Source: Thiothrix winogradskyi
Lineage (GTDB): Bacteria; Pseudomonadota; Gammaproteobacteria; Thiotrichales; Thiotrichaceae
Direction of reading: 5' to 3'
NCBI RefSeq assembly: GCF_021650935.1
Contig: NZ_CP091244.1
Span: 4,268,501 to 4,332,500 of the forward strand
DNA: 64,000 nucleotides
This document shows, piece by piece, positions 1-7,938 of this stretch. The translations under genes and the position numbers were made by a program. Numbering within the stretch: the first letter of the stretch is position 1; each line of letters starts with the position of its first letter. The notes under the pieces are model-generated. The model saw nothing but the letters and a program-made list of their open reading frames with translations, was not told the origin of the DNA and did not search any database.

Positions 1-99
1 CGTCAGTGCTAAAACCAAAAGTTGTGTTTGTTGCCAGAGGATACCAGCAGAAACAACAGCCAGCATTAACAAAGCAAGTTTAAAGGGAAGTTTAAACAT
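1..99 (-). CDS. Partial gene, N-terminal membrane or signal segment, unknown protein
   Basis: Reading the minus strand from an ATG at 99, 33 codons run off the window edge. The translation starts MFKLPFKLALLMLAVVSAGI, a basic N-terminus followed by a hydrophobic stretch, so it is a signal peptide or first membrane helix. A strong Shine-Dalgarno sequence (AGAGGAA) lies just upstream of the ATG. The rest of the gene is outside the window and its function cannot be told. Confidence 0.6.
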   Translation of the reverse strand, partial: MFKLPFKLALLMLAVVSAGILWQQTQLLVLALT

Positions 100-402
100 C
101 TTGAATTCCTCTAACGTTAAAGCGTTTTATTAATTTTATTCAAAGAATCTTATATAGAAAATAATCTAAAAAATACTCAAAGCCATCACTGATCACAATC
201 GCCCCAATACCACAAATTTTAACAAAAACCACACAAATAAAAAGTGATCACTATCACAAAAAAAGTATTAATACAAAAAAACATGCCCATTTATCTTACA
301 CAAGCCCCACAAAATAGACATCAAAGAATGTCAGATTCGATTGATTTTAAAAAGTAAACCAATGCATTTCAACCCTTATCCGCTGCTCCCACATACTATC
401 AT
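100..402. other. AT-rich intergenic region
   Basis: About 300 bases with no credible gene. The stretch is much richer in A and T than the flanking genes and contains several TGATCA/GTGATCAC palindromes. It is probably the promoter region of the leftward gene that begins at 99. Confidence 0.5.
243..258. promoter_or_regulatory. Possible CRP/FNR-family binding site
   Basis: The sequence AGTGA-TCACTA-TCACA matches the CRP consensus TGTGA-N6-TCACA at all but one position and is flanked by A-runs. It lies about 145 bases upstream of the leftward start at 99. The match is by eye only, and AT-rich DNA gives such matches by chance. Confidence 0.3.
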
Positions 403-516
403 TGCGCGTTACCCCGTTTCAGTCAGCCGCAGTATTTCATTGTGCGCGGCAATAACCGCAGCGAAATATTCCTTGCTGAAGCAGATCGTCAATTTTATAT
501 GGAAAAATTAGCGTAA
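403..516 (+). pseudogene. Remnant of a REP-associated tyrosine transposase (RAYT / Y1 family)
   Basis: One open frame ending in TAA at 514-516 encodes ...LPRFSQPQYFIVRGNNRSE followed by IFLAEADRQFYMEKLA. This matches the conserved N-terminus of RAYT proteins (typically ...R.RF..PG..QHVI.RGNNR...F....D...YL..L). There is no good start codon, and the His-containing and Tyr-containing catalytic motifs are missing, so it is a short N-terminal fossil. RAYTs are linked to REP palindromes, and such palindromes occur repeatedly in this window. Confidence 0.6.
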
Positions 517-576
517 AAATCATTAACTGTAATAATTCTTACCGCTATGATTCTTACGCTATGGGCAAATTCAAAA

Positions 577-2748
577 TCAAGAAGTCAGCCGCCGGTAAAT
601 ATCCGCCACCTTCAACGGCAACTTTTTCACATCATCAATCTCCACCCAATTGGCGTGACCGTACATGTGCGGCAAGTAATCCTTGCCGCGCTGATCAATC
701 GTAATACAAAACGGATGAATCCCCGTGCGCCGTGCTTCAAACAAGGCTTGGCGCGTATCCTCAATCCCATACTGCGTATTGTAGATGTCGAAATAATCTT
801 CCGGCTTGCCATCAGAGAGCGTAATCAGCAAGCGGGTTTTCGCCTCCACCGTATTCAGCTTTTCGGTCAAATGGCGAATCGCCACCCCCAAACGGGTGTA
901 ATCTTTCGGCACAATTCCTGCAATCCGCGCTTTGGTGGCGCTGTTATACAAATCGTCAAACGCCTTAATGCGGTAAATTTCGCAACGCTTGCGCCCAATC
1001 CCCGAAAAGCCGTAAATCGCATAACTGTCACCCAGCTTTTCCAACACTTCGCACAACATCACCAAGGCTTCGCGTTCGGCATCATTGATCCAACCCTTAG
1101 TGCTGCCGCTCATATCGACCATGAACATCACCGCCATGCTGCGATCTGCTCGGTGCATGTGTTGAAACAGCTTGTCGCTCATTTCGCTGCCGTCACGACT
1201 ATCCGCGAGTGCTTCCACCAGCGCATCAATATCCACGTCATCGCCTTGCGATTGGCGTTTCAGCAAACGGTTTTCATCGCGCATCGCCTCGAAGGTACGC
1301 CGCAAATGCTTGATCATGCCCTGATACTTATCCAGCACCTTGTCCACATACGCCGGATCACCGGGGGGCAATTCCAATTCACGCAATACGCACCAGTTTT
1401 TGCGGTAATGCTGGCGGGCAAAATCCCACTCGCGGTACAAAAACGCCCCCTCTTCGTGGTAAATGCCTTTCCACACATCCTCAATGTCTTTTTCTTCTTT
1501 TTGGTACAAGGACGGATCGTATTCTCCATCCCCCGCAGGCACCAAAAATTCCGGCGGCACATCCCCCCAATCCAACATAATCGAGGTTAGCAACTGCTTC
1601 ACGTCTTCCGGCGGTGCAATCGGCTTATCATCCAGCACCAACTCCATGCCCTGCCCCTCTTGCACCTCACGCATCTCAAACTCCGGCGGCGCAACCTCCT
1701 TCTTCTCTTGTACCTCCCCTGACAAGGGGAGGTCGGGAGGGGTTTCTTCCTTGTGTTCCTTAACCAACTCCGCGAGTTTCACCCGCAATAAAATCTTCTC
1801 CCGCTCCATCCGCGCCAACATACAAGCCGTCACAGCCTCAGGATTCAACCTAGTCTGATACACCGGCTGCGGAATCGGCAACCCCAACACCTGCGGCACT
1901 AACGCCAACACATCCTCAACCGTCGCAGAGGGTGTATGCAATACCCCCCGACACGTTTCCCAAGCCGCCTGTAGGGGCGTACCCCCGTGTACGCCCTCTT
2001 CCCGCATTTCATCCAAGCGCAAACGCTCAATCCGCTGCATATCACGCCACAACCCCGGCAACTCACGTTCCATGTACGCTTCCAGCCGCAAGGTATCCAA
2101 CGCATGAAACGCCGCCAACGCCTGTTCCCGATCAGGGTAATCCGCAAATGCCGTCGCAAAATCCACCCGAAAACTGCCAAAGCGCGTCTGCGCCCACATA
2201 AACGCCACCTGCGCCTTGCACAACAGGAAATTATCCTTGGATTTGACCAATTTCGCGGTAATGTTTGGTAAATACAGCGTTTCACTGTCGGTGTACACAG
2301 ACTCGCCTTGCGCCAATTTCAGCCACCGCCCCGACAAACCACACACAAAAGTCGACAAAATCGACTCCACTTCATCAAAAGCAACCCCTTCCGCGTGGGC
2401 ATGAGCGCTTTCCAAAAAACTATCGACCTGTTGAATGACCGCCAACGCCGGGCGCAACCCCTGCTGGTCAAAAGTATCAGCCGCATGAACTGCCCACGCT
2501 TCGATCACGCGCCGTTCCAACCGATCCAACGCCTCCACCACCCGAATAATAAATTCGTGACTAATGTAAACATTGGTGGTTAGCAAACGCTCTGCCCAAC
2601 CGAGGATGAAATCTTGCGTATTCCGATCCAAATTGACCAAGCCTTGCACAAGCTGCTCGACTTTCAGCCAAGTAAACTCGACCTCATACAGTTCCTCAAG
2701 CCGCTCCAGCAAAGTGGCGTAAGCATAGGGTTGCTCCGTTGCTTTCAA
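577..2748 (-). CDS. cbbO: CbbO-type VWA-domain protein, Rubisco activase subunit
   Basis: A 723-residue protein directly behind cbbQ (9-base gap). The C-terminal part is a von Willebrand A domain with the metal-ion site DMSGS (Asp545), matching CbbO/NorD proteins. In the CbbQO system, CbbO bridges the CbbQ AAA+ ring to Rubisco and the motor removes inhibitory sugar phosphates from the active site. The N-terminal 500 residues are helical and have no catalytic motif I recognise. Two palindromic repeats are translated within it: residues about 250-276 and 335-346. NorD, which helps mature nitric oxide reductase, is the main alternative; no nor or Rubisco genes are in the window to settle it, but length and CbbQ sequence favour CbbO. 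Confidence 0.85.
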   Translation of the reverse strand: MKATEQPYAYATLLERLEELYEVEFTWLKVEQLVQGLVNLDRNTQDFILGWAERLLTTNVYISHEFIIRVVEALDRLERRVIEAWAVHAADTFDQQGLRPALAVIQQVDSFLESAHAHAEGVAFDEVESILSTFVCGLSGRWLKLAQGESVYTDSETLYLPNITAKLVKSKDNFLLCKAQVAFMWAQTRFGSFRVDFATAFADYPDREQALAAFHALDTLRLEAYMERELPGLWRDMQRIERLRLDEMREEGVHGGTPLQAAWETCRGVLHTPSATVEDVLALVPQVLGLPIPQPVYQTRLNPEAVTACMLARMEREKILLRVKLAELVKEHKEETPPDLPLSGEVQEKKEVAPPEFEMREVQEGQGMELVLDDKPIAPPEDVKQLLTSIMLDWGDVPPEFLVPAGDGEYDPSLYQKEEKDIEDVWKGIYHEEGAFLYREWDFARQHYRKNWCVLRELELPPGDPAYVDKVLDKYQGMIKHLRRTFEAMRDENRLLKRQSQGDDVDIDALVEALADSRDGSEMSDKLFQHMHRADRSMAVMFMVDMSGSTKGWINDAEREALVMLCEVLEKLGDSYAIYGFSGIGRKRCEIYRIKAFDDLYNSATKARIAGIVPKDYTRLGVAIRHLTEKLNTVEAKTRLLITLSDGKPEDYFDIYNTQYGIEDTRQALFEARRTGIHPFCITIDQRGKDYLPHMYGHANWVEIDDVKKLPLKVADIYRRLTS
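1712..1746. repeat. Palindromic repeat (CCTCCCCTGACAAGGGGAGG type) inside cbbO
   Basis: The palindrome CCTCCCCTGACAAGGGGAGG followed by a GGGAGGGGTTTC tail recurs in opposite orientation at 25601-25640. Here it is read in frame on the minus strand as about 12 residues including TPPDLPLSGE. The region sits in a low-conservation linker of CbbO rich in Glu, Lys and Pro. Confidence 0.75.
1926..2001. repeat. BIME-like inverted repeat pair inside cbbO
   Basis: GAGGGTGTATGCAATACCCCC (1928-1948) and GTAGGGGCGT...ACGCCCTCTTC (1971-2001) are diverged halves of the inverted pair found intact at 26462-26526. In cbbO the whole element is translated as residues about 250-276, keeping the frame. The outer arms have the same sequence (GAGGG ... 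CCCTC) as the intergenic copy. Confidence 0.75.
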
Positions 2749-2757
2749 ACCCGTCTC

Positions 2758-3594
2758 CTAGAATAGTGCGCCAATCAGTTCGTTAATCGCCGCAATCATG
2801 TCGCGGTCATCCGTCAATGCCAGCGCAATCGCCCCCTGACACGCCGCACGCGGCTCTACGCCTTTGGAAATCAGCTTGCCCGCGTGTACCAACAAACGGG
2901 TGGATGCACCTTCTTCCAAACCGTTGTCTTTCAAATTGCGGGTCATTTCGGCGAGTTTCAGCAATTTATCGGTCACGGCGGGAGCTAACCCGGTTTCGTG
3001 CATAATGATTTCGCGTTCTAACGCCGGTTTCGGGTAATCGAATTCGATGGCAACGAAACGCTGGCGGGTGGATTGCTTCAATTCCTTCAACACACTCTGG
3101 TAGCCGGGGTTGTAAGAAATCGCCAGACAAAAACTGTCCGGTGCTTCCAACAATTGCCCCAGTTTTTCAATCGGCATAATGCGCCGATCATCCGCCAGTG
3201 GATGAATCACCACCATCGTATCCTTCCGCGCCTCGACAATTTCATCGAGGTAACAAATACCGCCGGAACGCACCGCTCGCGTTAACGGGCCATCGACCCA
3301 CACCGTTTCGCCGTTTTTCACCAAATAACGCCCCACCAAATCGGAAGTCGTCAAATCATCGTGGCACGACACCGTAATCATCGGGCGGCGCAACCGCCAG
3401 GCCATGTATTCCATGAAACGGGTTTTGCCGCAGCCCGTCGGACCTTTCAACAGCAAGGGCAAATGGTTGTCATAAGCGGCTTCAAACAGCGTGATCTCAT
3501 TGTTTACGGGGACGTAATACGGCTCTTTTTCAATGAGATAGGTTGACGGATCGTGAATGAGGGCATGATTATGGGCATTAGCGGTATTCTCCAC
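2758..3594 (-). CDS. cbbQ: CbbQ, AAA+ (MoxR) Rubisco activase motor
   Basis: A MoxR-type AAA+ ATPase with Walker A GPTGCGKT (residues 51-58) and Walker B ICYLDE (Asp117-Glu118). The N-terminal block EKEPYYVPVNNEITLFEAAY is typical of CbbQ. I chose the GTG at 3594 (278 residues) because AGGAG lies six bases upstream. An in-frame ATG at 3645 would add 17 residues that CbbQ proteins normally lack. CbbQ hexamers, with CbbO, remodel inhibited Rubisco in the cytoplasm. NorQ is a close relative and cannot be fully excluded. It is co-transcribed with cbbO. Confidence 0.88.
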   Translation of the reverse strand: MENTANAHNHALIHDPSTYLIEKEPYYVPVNNEITLFEAAYDNHLPLLLKGPTGCGKTRFMEYMAWRLRRPMITVSCHDDLTTSDLVGRYLVKNGETVWVDGPLTRAVRSGGICYLDEIVEARKDTMVVIHPLADDRRIMPIEKLGQLLEAPDSFCLAISYNPGYQSVLKELKQSTRQRFVAIEFDYPKPALEREIIMHETGLAPAVTDKLLKLAEMTRNLKDNGLEEGASTRLLVHAGKLISKGVEPRAACQGAIALALTDDRDMIAAINELIGALF

Positions 3595-3773
3595 TATGGA
3601 CTCCTGTGGTTGCTTGACATCGAGATCGCACGATAATAACAGCACCTAGCGTTGTACGGTTATTCTGTGACAGATACTAAGGGAGTTAACCAAATATCAG
3701 GAAAACTGGCGACCGCATCGCGCTAATGCTAAGGTCGTGGGCATTCCCAATAATAAAAACAAGGGCTACCCTA

Positions 3774-4292
3774 ATGACTACAACAGAAGCAGATCTCGAC
3801 TTTGCACCGCCCGTTCAAGACAAAAATCTCGACATGGTGCGTAACATCCTGTTTGGCGAACAAGCGCGTGAAAACGAAAAGCGCTTAGCCAATCTCGAAC
3901 GTTTCGTCAAAGTGTGGACGAATTCCGTGCGCGACGAAATGCGCAAAAACATGGATAGCGTCAACCACGAAATCCACATGCTGCAAGACTTGCTGGATCA
4001 GGAAGCCAAAGCCCGCATGGCAGACACCGCGACTGCCCGCAAACATTTCGAGCACAGCAGCAAAGGCATAGAAAGCCTGCAACGCCAACTGCACAGCAGC
4101 GAAACCACACTGAATGAGCGCATTAGCGAAGAATCCAAACTGCTCAGCCAAATCATGGAAGAACAGCGAGAAGACTTGCTGACGCAAATAAAGCAAGCGG
4201 CAGAACAATTGCGCCAAGACAAAGCCGACCGCAAAATGCTCGCCTCCTTACTCGACAACCTCAGCCATCAACTGGCAGGTGACAAGGCATAA
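3774..4292 (+). CDS. Coiled-coil protein, first gene of a small-GTPase operon
   Basis: A 172-residue cytoplasmic protein with no signal peptide or membrane helix. Most of its length (about residues 35-170) is charged, heptad-patterned helix rich in Glu, Lys, Gln and Leu, which predicts a long coiled coil. An upstream in-frame ATG at 3726 exists, but the ATG at 3774 has AAGGG upstream and starts the acidic segment. It lies three bases before the OmpA-domain gene, so the two are almost certainly co-translated. I do not recognise a named family. The context suggests an adaptor or scaffold for the GTPase and the membrane protein that follow. Confidence 0.75.
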   Translation: MTTTEADLDFAPPVQDKNLDMVRNILFGEQARENEKRLANLERFVKVWTNSVRDEMRKNMDSVNHEIHMLQDLLDQEAKARMADTATARKHFEHSSKGIESLQRQLHSSETTLNERISEESKLLSQIMEEQREDLLTQIKQAAEQLRQDKADRKMLASLLDNLSHQLAGDKA

Positions 4293-4295
4293 GCC

Positions 4296-5771
4296 ATGCA
4301 AGGCACGCCCGATATTTCACAACTACGCCAGTTACTGTTCGGCAAGGACTACGATGCCCTGCTGGCATTAAAAGCGCAATTTGAAAACTCGGAACGCTAC
4401 AGTGCCAGTGTTGCCAGCATCATTGCCGAAGCGCTGCAACACCGCGAAGCACACGATGGCGGCGTATCCACAGCGTTAGCTCCAACGGTTGAGCGTGCAA
4501 TGAGCCACGCCATCAGCAGCGACCCCAAGCGCTTTGCTGATGTGCTTTACCCCGTCATGGGGCCTGCCATCCGCAAATCCATCCAACAAGCCCTGAATGA
4601 AGCGCTGGAAGATTTCAACCGCCTGCTCGAACAAAGCCTCTCGGTACGTTCATGGCGCTGGCGCTTGGATGCATGGCGTACCGGGCAGTCGTATGCGCAA
4701 ATTGCCATGCTGCGCACCTTGGTTTATCAGGTGGAACAAGTCTTCCTGATACACCATGACACCGGCTTGCTGTTACAGCATGTGGTTTCCGAAAATGTCA
4801 CCAGCAAAGACCCGGAAATCATCTCCGGCATGTTGACCGCCATTCAGGACTTCATCAAAGACTCCTTCGCCGTCGCTGGCGAAGACACGCTCGACACCCT
4901 GCGTCTGGGTGAACTCACTGTCTTGATCGAACACAGTCCACACGCGGTACTAGCCGTCGTCATACGCGGCACAGTACCCGCTGAATTACGCACACTGCTC
5001 GCCGAAACTGTGGAAACCATTCACCAACAATACCGTCAGCCCCTACAAGATTATCAAGGCGATGCCAGCGCGTTTACCGGCACAGAGCCATTGCTGCATC
5101 ATTGCCTCATCAAAAAGCAAAAACAGCAGGAAAAACGCCCGCCTTGGTTAGCATACCTGTTACTTGCCACCATCGCGGGTGCACTCGGCTGGTGGGTTTA
5201 CCAATACCAACAAGCCCAAGTAGCACTGGCACAGCAACAAGCGCTGGAAGAACAAGCGCAACAAGCCACGTTGCAAACATTACGCGAACAGTTAGCACAG
5301 CAGCAAACCCAATACGCCACCGTGCAAACGTCCCTGCAAACCCTGCTTGAGCAACAAACCCAGCAACAGCAGCGCAGCGCACAACAAATCGCCGCCGATA
5401 CCGCGACATTGAGCACGCTCACCCGGCAGATAGAAACCGCCAGCTACCCGTTTGAAAAAGCCACAGCGGAAGTTACCCCCCAACACCCCGCCCTTATTGC
5501 ACTCGGCAAACACCTCGGCGAACTGCTGCAAACAGCGCAACGCATGGGCAAAACCCCGCAAGTCATGATTGTCGGCAACGTGGATGGCAGCGGCAATGAC
5601 ACGCTCAATCGTCAATTGGCGCAACAACGTGCTGACAACTTACGCACCGCCCTGATAACCTCAGGTGTTCCTGCCTTCATACTCGTCGCTTATGGCGCAC
5701 AGCATCCGGGGTTGCCCAGCGACTTGCAGAAAAACGAACGCAGCGCCCATTACCGCGTCAGCCTTTACTAA
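4296..5771 (+). CDS. Membrane protein with cytoplasmic N-terminal domain and C-terminal OmpA/MotB domain
   Basis: 491 residues without a signal peptide. Residues 1-280 form a soluble domain with the conserved-looking block DVLYPVMGPAIRKSI and the segment VEQVFLIHHDTGLLLQHV. I recall these from OmpA-type proteins found beside small GTPases. One transmembrane helix follows at about 284-305 (LAYLLLATIAGALGWWVY), then a Gln-rich coiled coil (308-380). The last about 100 residues form an OmpA-like peptidoglycan-binding domain (VDGSGNDTLNRQLAQQRADN). The topology puts the large domain in the cytoplasm and the OmpA domain in the periplasm. It sits between the coiled-coil gene and the GTPase gene (17-base gap), so it may couple the GTPase state to the cell wall. 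Confidence 0.85.
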   Translation: MQGTPDISQLRQLLFGKDYDALLALKAQFENSERYSASVASIIAEALQHREAHDGGVSTALAPTVERAMSHAISSDPKRFADVLYPVMGPAIRKSIQQALNEALEDFNRLLEQSLSVRSWRWRLDAWRTGQSYAQIAMLRTLVYQVEQVFLIHHDTGLLLQHVVSENVTSKDPEIISGMLTAIQDFIKDSFAVAGEDTLDTLRLGELTVLIEHSPHAVLAVVIRGTVPAELRTLLAETVETIHQQYRQPLQDYQGDASAFTGTEPLLHHCLIKKQKQQEKRPPWLAYLLLATIAGALGWWVYQYQQAQVALAQQQALEEQAQQATLQTLREQLAQQQTQYATVQTSLQTLLEQQTQQQQRSAQQIAADTATLSTLTRQIETASYPFEKATAEVTPQHPALIALGKHLGELLQTAQRMGKTPQVMIVGNVDGSGNDTLNRQLAQQRADNLRTALITSGVPAFILVAYGAQHPGLPSDLQKNERSAHYRVSLY

Positions 5772-5788
5772 CACCAGAGAGGGAAACC

Positions 5789-6292
5789 ATGATCCAGCAA
5801 AAAATATGCCTGTTAGGCTCCTTCTCAGTTGGCAAGACCAGCCTGATCCGCCGCTACGTTGACAGCTTATTCAGTGACAAATACCTCACCACCGTTGGCG
5901 TCAAAATCGACAAAAAGCAGCTTGAATTTAACGGCAACACTTATTCCCTCATGCTGTGGGATATTGCCGGGGAAGACGACTTCACCAGCATCCGCACCGC
6001 GTATTTGCGCGGCATGTCCGGCTACATTATCGTGATTGACCCCACTCGCCCGCATTCGTATGAAACCGCACTCGCCATCCATAACATGGTAAAAACCACG
6101 GTTGGTGACTTGCCAGCGGTATTTGCACTCAACAAAGCCGACCTGAAACCCACCTGGCAGCTCGAAGCCCCCCAACACCAGCACCTGCATCAATTAGGAC
6201 ACCCTATCGTCGAAACCAGCGCCAAACAGAATGTAGGCGTTGACAGCATGTTCCTGAAACTGCTCGAACAATCAGGAGATCAACATGGATAA
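5789..6292 (+). CDS. Rab/Ras-like small GTPase
   Basis: A 167-residue protein with all small-GTPase motifs: P-loop GSFSVGKT (10-17), a switch I Thr in TTVGV (34-38), switch II WDIAGED (57-63), NKAD (115-118) and ETSAK (142-146). The residue equivalent to Ras Gln61 is Glu62, so unassisted hydrolysis may be slow. There is no C-terminal Cys for lipidation, so membrane recruitment, if any, must go through a partner. The start has GAGAGGG upstream. It lies between the OmpA-domain gene and the HD-GYP gene, overlapping the latter by 8 bases. It is a bacterial Ras-like protein, not an MglA homologue by its motifs as far as I can judge. Confidence 0.9.
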   Translation: MIQQKICLLGSFSVGKTSLIRRYVDSLFSDKYLTTVGVKIDKKQLEFNGNTYSLMLWDIAGEDDFTSIRTAYLRGMSGYIIVIDPTRPHSYETALAIHNMVKTTVGDLPAVFALNKADLKPTWQLEAPQHQHLHQLGHPIVETSAKQNVGVDSMFLKLLEQSGDQHG

Positions 6293-7337
6293 GCTCCTCG
6301 CCAGTATCTGTACCTCACTGAATATTGCGGTATTCTGCCAGCGCAACCGCGAATCTTTTCAGCTTATCACCCACATGCCTGACTGGCTGGTGTTTTTCTT
6401 GGGGCAATCCGCTGCGGCTGAATGCTCGCTGACCGACGCCTTCCCCTACCTGACTTGTTTTATCGACGATGCCGAACGACATTGGCAAGCGCGGAACACC
6501 ACCCCGCTATCCTCCGGTGTTTGGGTAGAAATCGACGAACTCGGCAATGAACTCGCCCTAGAAGCCAACGCCTTATGGATGAACGGGCAAGCGGTATTGC
6601 TGCTCAACAACCTAGGTGAAAAATACCGCAAAGAAGTCAGCCACCTGCAACAACTCCGCGAAGGCTTGCTCACCCAAGAAAAACTCGAAAACGAAGTCCA
6701 AAAACGCACCCTCAAAATCAAACAGCGCGAAGAAGAAATCGCCATCAAACTGGTTAGCCTCACCAGTTACCGCGACGAAGAAACCGGCGCACACGTCAAA
6801 CGCATTGGCTTATACGCCGCCGCGATGGGCAAAGCCTTGGGCTGGGAAACCCAACAGATTGACGACATTCGCATTGCTGCCCCCATGCATGACATTGGCA
6901 AAATCGGCATTCCCGACCGTATCTTGCTGAAAAAAGGCAAACTCACCGACACCGAATTCGCCATTATGAAACGCCACACCGAAATTGGCGCAAAAATGCT
7001 GCATGACTCCCACATCCCGGTACTCGACATGGCCGCCGATATTGCACTGTGCCACCACGAAAAATGGGACGGTTCCGGCTACCCTCGCGGGCTGATGGGC
7101 GAAGAAATCCCCGTTTCGGCGCGAATCACTGCCATCGTCGATATTTACGATGCCTTGGTACACGAGCGGGTTTACAAAAAAGCGCTCAGTGAAGCCGAAG
7201 CGCTGGAACTCATGGGCAGCATGACCGGCTCACATTTGGATGCCAAACTGTTTGAGGTATTTTTAGGCTTATTGCCGGTAATGCGCCGAATTCGTCAGGA
7301 AGTGAACGAAATTAATGAGTTACTGGTATCTTACTAA
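6285..7337 (+). CDS. HD-GYP domain protein, probable cyclic-di-GMP phosphodiesterase
   Basis: 350 residues. The N-terminal 110 residues look like a PAS-type sensor, and a coiled linker follows (about 115-150). The HD-GYP domain has the HD pair in MHDIGKIGIPDRIL (His202-Asp203), HTEIG, HH in CHHEKWDGSGYP with GYP at 265-267, and ITAIVDIYDAL. All metal-binding motifs seem present, so it should hydrolyse cyclic di-GMP or a related dinucleotide. It overlaps the GTPase gene by 8 bases, which implies translational coupling. Its 3' end overlaps the convergent msrQ by 26 bases. It is the likely output or input module of the GTPase operon. Confidence 0.9.
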   Translation: MDKLLASICTSLNIAVFCQRNRESFQLITHMPDWLVFFLGQSAAAECSLTDAFPYLTCFIDDAERHWQARNTTPLSSGVWVEIDELGNELALEANALWMNGQAVLLLNNLGEKYRKEVSHLQQLREGLLTQEKLENEVQKRTLKIKQREEEIAIKLVSLTSYRDEETGAHVKRIGLYAAAMGKALGWETQQIDDIRIAAPMHDIGKIGIPDRILLKKGKLTDTEFAIMKRHTEIGAKMLHDSHIPVLDMAADIALCHHEKWDGSGYPRGLMGEEIPVSARITAIVDIYDALVHERVYKKALSEAEALELMGSMTGSHLDAKLFEVFLGLLPVMRRIRQEVNEINELLVSY

Positions 7338-7938
7338 ATCGTGGAACAGACCAGCGCCACAAGCGTTCGCCCAGCAATACTGCCAGCAGTACCGTATAAA
7401 TCAGCGGCATATCCGTGCGTGCTTTGCTGTCTGCCAACCACCAAAAGTGCAACACGCCCAACGCGGTTAAGGGGTAAATCAGTGTGTGCAGCCCTTGCCA
7501 GTTGCGCCCTAGCTTGCGGATTGCGGCTTTAAACGACGTTAACGCCAAGGGCGTCATCAACACAAACGCCAACATCCCCACCGTAATGAAGGGGCGCTCC
7601 ACAATGTCATACCAAATTTCCGCCCAATCAAAAAACTGGTCAAGCCACAAGTAACTCAGTAAATGCAACACGCCGTAAAAAAAGGCAAACAGACCAAGCA
7701 TACGCCGCAAGCGTATCCCTTGAACCCAGCCTGTTGCCCGCCGCAGTGTCGAGAGCAATAACGTTAGCAACAAAAATCGCAATGTCCACTCCCCCAAACT
7801 GCGCGTAATCGTTTCAATCGGGTTTGCCCCCAGCGTGTCTTGCCACACGCCCCAACCTAACAGGGCTAACGGCAGCAATGCCAGTACAAACACAACCGGC
7901 TTGAAGACCTTGCTGAAATACGGCTCACGAATCTGCAT
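7312..7938 (-). CDS. msrQ: MsrQ, heme membrane subunit of the MsrPQ methionine sulfoxide reductase
   Basis: 208 residues with about six hydrophobic helices and the conserved His-bearing segments of the YedZ/MsrQ family (FFYGVLHLLSYLWLD, LHTLIYPLTALGVLHFWW). MsrQ is an inner-membrane b-type heme protein that passes electrons from the quinone pool to MsrP. Its start overlaps the msrP stop codon by one base, the usual msrPQ arrangement. Confidence 0.92.
   Translation of the reverse strand: MQIREPYFSKVFKPVVFVLALLPLALLGWGVWQDTLGANPIETITRSLGEWTLRFLLLTLLLSTLRRATGWVQGIRLRRMLGLFAFFYGVLHLLSYLWLDQFFDWAEIWYDIVERPFITVGMLAFVLMTPLALTSFKAAIRKLGRNWQGLHTLIYPLTALGVLHFWWLADSKARTDMPLIYTVLLAVLLGERLWRWSVPRFSKIPVTH

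Noticed and set aside
547..1590. Long open frame on the plus strand opposite cbbO
   Set aside because: It is the antisense of the VWA-domain gene; composition is Arg/His/Gln-rich, with no motif and no ribosome site.
3595..3645. Upstream ATG for cbbQ at 3645
   Set aside because: It adds 17 residues before the family start and has no ribosome site, whereas the GTG at 3594 has AGGAG at ideal spacing.
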